Assembly (NCBI GenBank): GCA_030618065.1
Contig: JAUXEE010000142.1
Coordinates: forward strand, 1 to 6,026
Source: Gemmatimonadota bacterium
GTDB taxonomy: Bacteria; Gemmatimonadota; Gemmatimonadetes; Longimicrobiales; Gaopeijiaceae
Length of the DNA: 6,026 bases
Direction: 5' to 3'
Position 1 is the stretch's first letter. Each line of letters opens with the position of its first letter. A program made the translations under genes and the position numbers. Below are positions 1-4,897 of this stretch, piece after piece. The notes beneath the pieces are model-generated. The model was not told the DNA's origin, made no database searches, and worked only from the letters and a program-made list of their open reading frames with translations.

Positions 1-126
1 ACCAGAAGGCAAAAAGACAGCATCATCTCCACCCTTCCCGTACCCGGGGCGGGTGCCGTCGGAAAGGCGCTGGGAGCATCCGATGCTGCCCGGGCCCGAG
101 CCGAGCAACACGACACCATAGGGTGA
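1..126 (+). CDS. Possible C-terminal end of an upstream gene (partial)
   Basis: Frame 1 is open from the window edge to a TGA at 124-126 and would encode a 41-residue tail. It reads like the end of a real protein: a Pro/Gly/Ala-rich stretch, then an Ala/Arg/Glu amphipathic helix (AARARAEQHD). About two thirds of its codons end in G or C. The other two plus-strand frames are also open over most of this stretch, so openness alone proves nothing. The main support is composition and the terminator-like hairpin starting 10 nt after the stop. I recognise no family. If real, the gene is co-directional with the molybdenum hydroxylase pair, about 105 nt upstream of it. Confidence 0.3.
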   Translation, partial: TRRQKDSIISTLPVPGAGAVGKALGASDAARARAEQHDTIG

Positions 127-136
127 CGCCTTGACC

Positions 137-166
137 GGGGGCCTGTGCGCGGCCGCACCCCCCTTT
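137..166 (+). terminator. Terminator-like GC hairpin followed by TTT
   Basis: GGGGG (137-141) can pair with CCCCC (159-163), and GTGCG (145-149) with CGCAC (154-158), around a CGGC loop, leaving a three-base CCT bulge on the 5' arm. A short TTT run follows at 164-166. The T tract is short, so intrinsic termination would be weak. Its position just after the stop at 124-126 and before the iorA-like gene suits the end of an upstream transcript. It could also be a leader structure of the downstream pair. Confidence 0.35.
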
Positions 167-214
167 CCGATCAGGCTCCCAGGTCCCCATGTTGTTCCTG
201 AGTTCCTCAATCAC

Positions 215-222
215 AAAGGAGG
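215..222 (+). promoter_or_regulatory. Strong ribosome binding site that fixes the iorA-like start
   Basis: AAAGGAGG at 215-222 is close to a perfect anti-Shine-Dalgarno match. An ATG directly abutting it at 223 is too close to be used. The next in-frame ATG, at 232, lies 9 nt downstream at normal spacing. The start is therefore placed at 232, removing three residues (MCA) from the longest reading frame. Confidence 0.8.
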
Positions 223-231
223 ATGTGCGCT

Positions 232-693
232 ATGGCCGTCTTCAATCTCCGGGTCAACGGAGAGCGGATGTCCGTTGACGTCGCTCCGGAAATGCCTCTT
301 CTATGGGCACTCCGGGATCACCTGGGCCTCACGGGCACCAAGTACTCTTGCGGGATCGCCTTCTGCGGAAGCTGCACGGTCCTTCTGGATGGAGAGCCCA
401 TTCGGTCTTGCGCCACATCCGTAGAGAGTGTCGGCGAAGGGGAAATAACGACCATCGAGGGAATGTCCAAAGATGGGGGCCATCCCCTTCAGAGAGCCTG
501 GCTGGCCGAACAGACCGTCCAGTGCGGTTATTGCCATCCGGGGCAACTTCTGCAGGCTGCCGCCCTCCTGGAAAAGAACCCTCATCCCAGTGACGATGAG
601 ATCGACGAATACATGGCCGGAAATCTCTGTCGCTGTGGGACCTACTTGCGGATCCGGAAAGCCATTCGCCGGGTCGAGGAAGGGAGGATCTGA
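232..693 (+). CDS. [2Fe-2S] subunit of a xanthine oxidase-family molybdenum hydroxylase (IorA-like)
   Basis: This is the 153-residue electron-transfer subunit, a normal length for the family. An N-terminal plant-ferredoxin-type domain (about residues 3-75) carries C40, C45, C48 and C60 for the first cluster. The C-terminal helical [2Fe-2S]-binding domain (about 80-150) has QCGYCHPG (C98, C101) and LCRCG (C133, C135) for the second. All eight cluster cysteines are present, and Q97, which contacts the molybdopterin cofactor in characterised relatives, is kept. No signal peptide is visible, so it probably folds in the cytoplasm and is carried out with the Tat-tagged large subunit. Its TGA overlaps the next ATG by one base (TGATG, 691-695), indicating translational coupling. 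IorA of isoquinoline 1-oxidoreductase and small subunits of bacterial aldehyde dehydrogenases are the closest types; sequence alone does not fix the substrate. Confidence 0.95.
   Translation: MAVFNLRVNGERMSVDVAPEMPLLWALRDHLGLTGTKYSCGIAFCGSCTVLLDGEPIRSCATSVESVGEGEITTIEGMSKDGGHPLQRAWLAEQTVQCGYCHPGQLLQAAALLEKNPHPSDDEIDEYMAGNLCRCGTYLRIRKAIRRVEEGRI
682..687 (+). promoter_or_regulatory. Ribosome binding site of the large-subunit gene
   Basis: GGGAGG lies inside the last codons of the small-subunit gene, 5 nt before the ATG at 693. It supports the 693 start and independent or coupled re-initiation at the TGATG overlap. Confidence 0.7.
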
Positions 694-2804
694 TGAAAGC
701 CAAGGATCTGAGCCGCAGGGATTTTGTGAAGACGACCGGGGCCGTCGGGGCTGGCCTGCTCATCGGCTTCCATATTCCCTGGCTTCAAGGGTGTGCAGGT
801 GCCGCTCAGCTGCCGGCGGAAGGGGGCATGCAGCCCAATGCCTGGATCCGGATCGATCCGGCGGGCTTCGTCCACGTGGTCTACGATGACCACGAGATGG
901 GCCAGGGGAGCTCCACGGGCTTCTTGATGATGGTTTGCGATGAGTTGGAGGCCGATTGGTCGAAAATTGTCTGGGAGCCGGTGCCTACCGATCCCTCCAA
1001 CTGGGTCAGGGGGATTTCCACCGGGGGCAGCACGACCATTCGGTTGGGCTGGGCCCCTCTCCGGAATGCTGCCGCCCAGGCCCGAGAGGTCCTGAGGGAG
1101 GCCGCCGCCCTGCGCTGGGAAGTAGATGGGTCCGAATGCGTGGCCAAAGAACACCAGATCACCCATGCTAGCTCGGGGCGGTCCTTGGGCTACGGAGAGC
1201 TGGCGGAGGAAGCTGCGACCCTTCACGTTCCGGACGATCCCCCGAAGAAGAGCCACGAGGATTACTGGCTTATCGGCCACTCCACCGATCGGCTCGATCT
1301 TCCCGACAAGGTTACGGGAAAGACCGAGTTCGGGATGGACCTGAGGCTTCCCGGGATGCTCTTCGCTTCGGTCTCCCGACCGCCTGCCTACCAGGGCGGG
1401 ATCCGGAGCTTCGACGATTCGGCCGCTCGGGCTGTTCACGGTGTGGTTGACGTCTTCGAGGTAGAGGGGGGCATCGCAGTAGTGGCTCGCGACACCTGGT
1501 CCGCTTTCAAGGGCCGGGAGGCTCTGGAGGTCGACTGGGATCCGGGCCCCTTCGCCGATCAGAGCAGTGAGACCCTCAAAGCCCGTGGGCGAGCGCTGGC
1601 TGGGCAGCCCGGAGACGTACAGCGGGAGGAAGGGGACTTCGCCGGTGGCATCGCTCAGGCCGCCCAGGTGGTGGATGCCTCCTACGACACCCACTTTCTG
1701 GATCACGTTCCCATGGAGACTCTGAACGCCACAGCGTGGGTCCGGGGGGACCGGGTCGAAGTGTGGTGCCCCACCCAGGCCGCCACTTCGGGTCAGAGGA
1801 TGGCGGCCCGGATAGCCGGGGTCCCGGAAGAAAACGTCGTCTTCAACTCCATGCTTGCCGGGGGTGGATTCGGCCGCCGGTTGAACTCCGACGACACGGA
1901 GTTCGCCGTGAAAGTGGCCATGAAAGTGGACGCTCCAGTACAGGTGGTCTGGACCCGGGAAGACACCTTCGCGCATGGGTTCTACCGGCCGTATACCCAC
2001 CAAACCATGCGAGCGGGGCTGGACGCCGAAGGATGGCCGGTGGCCTGGCTCCATCGCATCTATGGGCAGCCTCCCAGAGGCACCACTACGGGGGGGGCCG
2101 CCAACCCTCCCTACACCTTGCCCAACTTCCTGTGCGACAACCATCTGGAGGACTGGGGCATTCCCATTGGACCTTGGCGCTCGGTGGGTAACACCCAGAC
2201 CTGCTTCGCCGTGGAATCCTTCATGGACGAGTGCGCCCATGCCGCCGGAGTCGATCCGCTCGTGTATAAACGGCGCCTTATGGAGGATGCCGATCCACGC
2301 CTCCTGAACTGTGTGTCGATGGTAGCGGAGCGGGCCGAGTGGGGTCGGGAGATGGGCGAGCGGCAGGGCCAGGGGATCGCAGCCTGGACCTGTTTTGGCT
2401 CATGGGGAGCCATGGTGGCAGAAGTGACCGTGGCCCCCGAAGGGACCGTGAAGGTGGACCGTGTCGTAGCGGTCATGGACCACGGCATCATCGTGAATCC
2501 GGAAGCGGTCCGGAGCCAGGTCGAGGGAGCCATCGTCCTCGCCCTTACGGCTACTCTGAAAGCGGAGGTTCACATCGAAAAGGGGGCGGCCGTGGAGAGC
2601 AATTTCCACAATCACCCCCTCCTGACCATCAGGGAGATGCCATCAGTGGAGGTGCACTTCGTGGAGAGCACCGAGGTTCCGGGAGGGGTTGGTGAGCCCC
2701 CCATCCCGCCTCCGCCCCCGGCTGTTTGCAACGCCATCTTCGCCGCCACCGGCGTACGGATTCGGGAACTCCCGGTAGACAAGGAGCTCCTCAAGATCTC
2801 CTGA
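693..2804 (+). CDS. Molybdopterin-binding large subunit of a Tat-exported molybdenum hydroxylase (IorB-like)
   Basis: This 703-residue catalytic subunit is of the xanthine oxidase family, IorB/aldehyde dehydrogenase large-subunit type. The N-terminus has a twin-arginine motif, SRRDFVK (7-13), and a hydrophobic stretch ending near WLQGC (30-34), so Tat export is likely; C34 might be lipidated, although LQGC is a poor lipobox. Landmarks in order are HEMGQG (67-72), a hammerhead domain from about 207 (VTGKTEFGMDLRLPG), the cofactor-loop motif GGGFGRR (390-396), WRSVGN (495-500), DHGIIVNP (596-603), QVEGA (609-613), and GVGE with the expected catalytic glutamate E668. All are intact, so the enzyme should be active. 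It would hydroxylate an N-heterocycle or oxidise an aldehyde at the Mo centre and pass electrons to the IorA-like partner. No cytochrome c subunit, cofactor-maturation gene or MobA-like gene is in view. Five consecutive prolines follow the catalytic loop (672-676). The substrate cannot be told from sequence. Confidence 0.95.
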   Translation: MKAKDLSRRDFVKTTGAVGAGLLIGFHIPWLQGCAGAAQLPAEGGMQPNAWIRIDPAGFVHVVYDDHEMGQGSSTGFLMMVCDELEADWSKIVWEPVPTDPSNWVRGISTGGSTTIRLGWAPLRNAAAQAREVLREAAALRWEVDGSECVAKEHQITHASSGRSLGYGELAEEAATLHVPDDPPKKSHEDYWLIGHSTDRLDLPDKVTGKTEFGMDLRLPGMLFASVSRPPAYQGGIRSFDDSAARAVHGVVDVFEVEGGIAVVARDTWSAFKGREALEVDWDPGPFADQSSETLKARGRALAGQPGDVQREEGDFAGGIAQAAQVVDASYDTHFLDHVPMETLNATAWVRGDRVEVWCPTQAATSGQRMAARIAGVPEENVVFNSMLAGGGFGRRLNSDDTEFAVKVAMKVDAPVQVVWTREDTFAHGFYRPYTHQTMRAGLDAEGWPVAWLHRIYGQPPRGTTTGGAANPPYTLPNFLCDNHLEDWGIPIGPWRSVGNTQTCFAVESFMDECAHAAGVDPLVYKRRLMEDADPRLLNCVSMVAERAEWGREMGERQGQGIAAWTCFGSWGAMVAEVTVAPEGTVKVDRVVAVMDHGIIVNPEAVRSQVEGAIVLALTATLKAEVHIEKGAAVESNFHNHPLLTIREMPSVEVHFVESTEVPGGVGEPPIPPPPPAVCNAIFAATGVRIRELPVDKELLKIS

Positions 2805-2835
2805 TTACCGGCCGAGGTTCCGCCGTCGGAAATAG

Positions 2836-2867
2836 AGGGACCGGAGGGATCACTCCCTCCGGTCCCT
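2836..2867. terminator. Bidirectional hairpin between convergent genes
   Basis: Positions 2836-2849 (AGGGACCGGAGGGA) are perfectly complementary to 2854-2867 around a TCAC loop, giving a 14-bp stem. It lies 31 nt after the large-subunit stop on the plus strand and directly against the carbamate kinase stop (2868-2870) on the minus strand. Only short T runs flank it on either strand, so the long GC-rich stem must do most of the work. Its position between tail-to-tail genes argues for termination or 3'-end protection of both messages. Confidence 0.8.
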
Positions 2868-3788
2868 TCAGTCCGGTACTACGACGGTGCCCGCCTCCTG
2901 CCGAACGATGGCCGGGGCGTCTGAAAGGGAGCCAATAGCCGCGAAGCCTCCGGTGGCCTCCACGAACTCGACGGCGGCCTCGATCTTGGGTCCCATGGAC
3001 CCGACCGGAAACTCGTGGGCCAATGCCCGGAGTTCGGACGTCGTTGCCCGGTCGATGGGCCGGGCCTCCGGAGTTCCGAAACCCACCTCCACCTTCGGGA
3101 CGTCCGTCAGCATGATGAGAGCATGGGCCCCCACCTCCTGGGCCAGAAGGGAAGCCGTCCGGTCCTTGTCGATGACAGCTTCCACACCTCGCCATCCCTT
3201 CTCCTCATCCCAAATCACGGGAATGCCCCCGCCACCGGCGCAGATGACGAGAACCCCCCTGACCAGGAGTCTCCGGAAGATCTTCGCCGGGATGATCTCC
3301 TTGGGGAGGGGCGATGGCACGACCCGTCGTAGCTTGTCACCGTCCGGAGCCAGGCTCCAGCCGAGTTTGTCGGCGATGCGTCGGGCTTCCTCCGGCTCGA
3401 AGAGGGGGCCGATGGGTTTCGTGGGATTCTGAAAGGCCGGATCCGAGGGGTCTACCTCGACCCGGGTCAGGAGGGTCAGAATCTCCCGGCCCGGGAGCCG
3501 GTTGGAGAGCTCCTGCTCTATGAGGTACCCGATCATCCCCTCGGTCTCGGCTCCCAGAACGTCCAGCGGATTCTGGAAGAGGTCCGAATAGGACGCTTCC
3601 TGGAGAGCCAGAAGCCCAACCTGAGGGCCGTTGCCGTGGGTCAGGACTACATGATGCTCTCGGGCCACCTCGGCGATGGAGGCCCCAGCCGTGCGCATGT
3701 TCTTCCGTTGAGCTTCCGCGGACACGGGCTCCCCACGCTGGAGGAGTGCGTTTCCGCCGAGGGCGATGACGACGATAAGCGGTTCCAT
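2868..3788 (-). CDS. arcC: Carbamate kinase
   Basis: This 306-residue protein matches the usual length of about 310. It is a cytoplasmic amino acid kinase-fold enzyme that interconverts carbamoyl phosphate plus ADP with carbamate/ammonia plus ATP. Family signatures run throughout: IALGGNA (8-14), HGNGPQVG (51-58), NPTKPIGP (121-128), VVPSP (156-160), CAGGGGIPV (183-191), VIDKDRTASLLA (205-216), LTDVPKV (227-233) and GSMGPKIEAA (263-272). Nothing is missing. The ATG at 3786-3788 suits the family, whose members begin just before the ALGGNA strand, although only a GAGG one base away serves as a poor ribosome site. No arginine deiminase, ornithine carbamoyltransferase or carbamoyltransferase gene is adjacent, so the source of carbamoyl phosphate (arginine, agmatine, purine/allantoin or creatinine breakdown) is open. 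Some carbamate kinases sit near molybdenum hydroxylases in purine-degradation loci (yqeA/xdhD in E. coli), but here the two are convergent and need not be related. Confidence 0.95.
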   Translation of the reverse strand: MEPLIVVIALGGNALLQRGEPVSAEAQRKNMRTAGASIAEVAREHHVVLTHGNGPQVGLLALQEASYSDLFQNPLDVLGAETEGMIGYLIEQELSNRLPGREILTLLTRVEVDPSDPAFQNPTKPIGPLFEPEEARRIADKLGWSLAPDGDKLRRVVPSPLPKEIIPAKIFRRLLVRGVLVICAGGGGIPVIWDEEKGWRGVEAVIDKDRTASLLAQEVGAHALIMLTDVPKVEVGFGTPEARPIDRATTSELRALAHEFPVGSMGPKIEAAVEFVEATGGFAAIGSLSDAPAIVRQEAGTVVVPD

Positions 3789-3834
3789 ACCTCATCTTCT
3801 TCAAGGGCGGGCGGTCCAACAGGGGTGCGCAGGG

Positions 3835-3847
3835 CCGGACGGTCCGG
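3835..3847. repeat. Perfect 6-1-6 palindrome in the carbamate kinase leader
   Basis: CCGGAC-G-GTCCGG lies about 47 nt upstream of the carbamate kinase ATG, between that start and the only promoter-like sequence found. It could be an operator or a small leader hairpin. In GC-rich DNA such a short palindrome can arise by chance, so its role is unproven. Confidence 0.25.
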
Positions 3848-3893
3848 GCCGAGCCTTCCTCCATTTGGACCACTTGAATCCGAAAGGAGCAGA

Positions 3894-3922
3894 AGTCTAT
3901 CGGAGGTATGGAAGGGGGGCAA
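3894..3922 (-). promoter_or_regulatory. Weak candidate promoter for the carbamate kinase gene
   Basis: Read on the minus strand, TTGCCC (3917-3922) is separated by 17 nt from TAGACT (3894-3899). Each hexamer matches the sigma-70 consensus at four of six positions. Transcription would start near 3887, leaving a leader of about 100 nt. The 172-nt gap between the short ORF at 3961 and the kinase makes a separate promoter reasonable, but the match is modest. Confidence 0.25.
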
Positions 3923-3960
3923 GGCGGTGAGGCACCCATCGTGGCAGAAAAACCGACCCT

Positions 3961-4116
3961 CTACCGACGGCCCATGCGAACCGCACCGCCTGCCAAGATT
4001 CCCAGAGCTAGAAGGGTGAACAGCGTGGATTGCAGCGGCACCCCGGGGCCACGGGGCGATGGGTCGAGATAGGTGCGGAGCCACCGCATGACCCAAAGGT
4101 CTTCCCGGGCCTCCAC
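3961..4116 (-). CDS. Short single-helix membrane ORF downstream of the GntR gene
   Basis: A 51-codon frame starts at GTG (4114-4116), 6 nt after a GAGG, and ends at TAG (3961-3963). ATG at 4087-4089 (codon 10) is the alternative start. It is in the same phase as the GntR gene, 24 nt beyond that gene's TAA. The product has an acidic then basic N-terminus (EAREDLWVMRWLRTYL), a Pro/Gly-rich link (DPSPRGPGVP), one hydrophobic helix at about residues 31-46 (TLFTLLALGILAGGAV), and a positive tail, RMGRR. About 73% of its codons end in G or C, as expected for a coding frame here. It resembles the last helix and charged tail of a membrane permease, so it may be the remnant of a deleted ABC permease or a genuine small membrane protein co-expressed with the regulator. 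I recognise no family. Confidence 0.4.
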   Translation of the reverse strand: MEAREDLWVMRWLRTYLDPSPRGPGVPLQSTLFTLLALGILAGGAVRMGRR

Positions 4117-4148
4117 TTCAGACCTCGGATCTCGATGGCGTTAGTCAT
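4008..4148 (-). pseudogene. Possible N-terminal remnant of an ABC transporter ATPase
   Basis: An ATG at 4146-4148 overlaps the stop of the GntR gene (ATGACTAA). This is the coupling normally seen between YtrA-type regulators and their ABC ATPase genes. The frame begins MTNAIEIRGLKWRPGKTF, which resembles the first beta strand of ABC ATPases (typically M-x-x-A-I-E-x-R-x-L-x-K-R-x-G-x-T). After about 18 residues it becomes non-protein-like (Cys/Pro-rich) and stops at 4008-4010 after 46 codons. No Walker A, signature or Walker B motif is present. I infer that the gene body was deleted near 4090-4095. The resemblance covers few residues, so chance is possible. Confidence 0.35.
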
Positions 4149-4524
4149 GGACCTTGCTCCCCACCTCCTCCTGGAATGCGTCGGCCAGCTCTCTTCCACT
4201 TATGCCCAAACGGGCCCCGTCCTCCAACATTCGCCGCACCAGGTCGGAGGCCCTGAGCCTCCGCTCCAGAGCCCGCCTGGCCTGGCCAACTTCCTTGATA
4301 TAGGTCCCCGCTCCATGCCGGGTCTCCACAAAGCCTTCCCTGGCCAGCTCCTTGTAAGCCTGGGCCACGGTGGCGGGATTGACTCGAAGCCGCTTCGCCA
4401 GCTCTCTGACGGAGGGGAGGATCTCCCCGGGGCGTAGCTCGCCGGCTGCGACGGCCACCCTGACTCGGGCGGCGATTTGCCCCCAGAGTGGAGTCGGGCT
4501 ACGAGGATCGATGGTTTCGAACAT
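4141..4524 (-). CDS. GntR-family transcriptional regulator, YtrA type
   Basis: A 127-residue cytoplasmic DNA-binding protein. The winged helix-turn-helix spans about residues 10-78: an IDPRSPTPLWGQI opening, LPSVRELAKRLRVNPATV as the helix-turn-helix, and a wing near EGFVETRHGAGTYI. The C-terminus (about 80-124) is a short Arg/Leu/Glu-rich dimerisation helix region without an effector-binding domain. The length and this architecture define the YtrA subfamily, whose members usually repress an ABC exporter operon that starts directly downstream and includes their own gene. Here that exporter is absent and only a scar-like region follows. The ATG at 4522-4524 fits the conserved family start; the ribosome site is weak (GGGA, 7 nt away). 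A TTGACA element and an inverted repeat upstream suggest autorepression. Confidence 0.92.
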   Translation of the reverse strand: MFETIDPRSPTPLWGQIAARVRVAVAAGELRPGEILPSVRELAKRLRVNPATVAQAYKELAREGFVETRHGAGTYIKEVGQARRALERRLRASDLVRRMLEDGARLGISGRELADAFQEEVGSKVHD

Positions 4525-4535
4525 GGGCGTGTCCC

Positions 4536-4559
4536 AGTGTGTCGGTGTTGTAATACACT
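4536..4559. promoter_or_regulatory. Putative operator for the GntR regulator
   Basis: AGTGTG (4536-4541), a 12-nt spacer and TACACT (4554-4559) form an inverted repeat matching at five of six positions. It lies 11 nt upstream of the GntR start and overlaps the likely -10 region. From memory, the YtrA operator of Bacillus subtilis is a similar AGTGTA/TACACT repeat separated by about 13 nt, so the half-sites look right for this subfamily. Binding here would block transcription of the regulator gene itself. Confidence 0.6.
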
Positions 4560-4584
4560 AGGGCACTCCGAAGAAGAATGTCAA
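4555..4584 (-). promoter_or_regulatory. Promoter of the GntR gene
   Basis: On the minus strand a perfect -35 hexamer, TTGACA (4579-4584), is followed after 18 nt by TAGTGT (4555-4560), a weak -10 match at three of six positions. The -10 region overlaps the distal half of the inverted repeat at 4536-4559. Local AT content is higher than in the surrounding genes. The -35 is convincing; the exact -10 is not. Confidence 0.5.
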
Positions 4585-4643
4585 GCGTCTCGTTCAGGAG
4601 AGTGAAATTGGGTGGTGGGAGTGGGGTTTTAGGAAAGAAGACT

Positions 4644-4859
4644 TCAGTGGGTCGGGTCGAAGCCCGACGCCGGGACAGAGAGGGCAAGGAGAACCACGAG
4701 CAACACACCGACGAACACCACCATCTTCCCCCACAGAGGAGTGGGGTCCCCTTCCCCGATCCACTTCAACCGGGGAGAGGCTTCCCGGTCCAGGAAGGCG
4801 AACCAGATCGGGAGGCCCAGGGTAAGGCCACCGACGAGAATCTCCAGGGTGATGAGCAA
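4644..4859 (-). CDS. Small two-helix membrane protein, unknown function
   Basis: The 71-residue product has two clear hydrophobic segments, about residues 3-23 (ITLEILVGGLTLGLPIWFAFL) and 46-63 (MVVFVGVLLVVLLALSVP). They are joined by a charged, Pro/Gly-containing loop (DREASPRLKWIGEGDPTPLWGK). The hydrophobic pattern and codon use support translation on this strand over the opposing 107-codon plus-strand frame. The start is TTG (4857-4859) with no well-placed ribosome site; an AGGGG lies 13 nt upstream. No ATG is available, so the true start is uncertain. It begins 38 nt after the RCC1-protein stop on the same strand and may be transcribed with it. It precedes the GntR promoter by about 60 nt. 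I recognise no family. Confidence 0.65.
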   Translation of the reverse strand: MLITLEILVGGLTLGLPIWFAFLDREASPRLKWIGEGDPTPLWGKMVVFVGVLLVVLLALSVPASGFDPTH

Positions 4860-4897
4860 GGGAAGTCGTTGTCCCCTCGTGTTGTGCGTACCTTCGA

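Noticed and set aside
131..136. TTGACC as a -35 element for the iorA-like gene
   Set aside because: No -10-like hexamer lies 16-18 nt downstream; that spacing falls in a GC-only stretch inside the hairpin at 137-163.
23..214. A 63-codon minus-strand frame upstream of the iorA-like gene
   Set aside because: It has a GTG start lying over the iorA translation signals, no ribosome site and Arg/Pro/Gly-rich composition; I see no support for a gene.
223..231. ATG at 223 as the start of the [2Fe-2S] subunit
   Set aside because: It directly abuts the AAAGGAGG ribosome site with no spacing; the ATG at 232 has normal 9-nt spacing and gives the usual family N-terminus.
642..2240. A 532-codon open frame antisense to the large molybdopterin subunit
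   Set aside because: It is a shadow created by GC-rich codon use. It has no recognisable motif, and the plus strand carries an unmistakable enzyme with all family landmarks.
2887..3432. A 181-codon plus-strand frame over the carbamate kinase gene
   Set aside because: It is antisense to a complete, well-conserved kinase, and its low-complexity Ser/Arg/Pro composition is typical of shadow frames.
3337..3939. A 200-codon minus-strand frame overlapping the 5' part of arcC and its leader
   Set aside because: Most of it lies in the wrong phase over the kinase, and it is Pro/Arg/Gly-rich without domain features.
3948..3975. T5 tract after the short ORF as an intrinsic terminator
   Set aside because: The sequence before it has a direct repeat (GTCGG twice) rather than an inverted one; only about three base pairs can form, so no stable hairpin precedes the T run.
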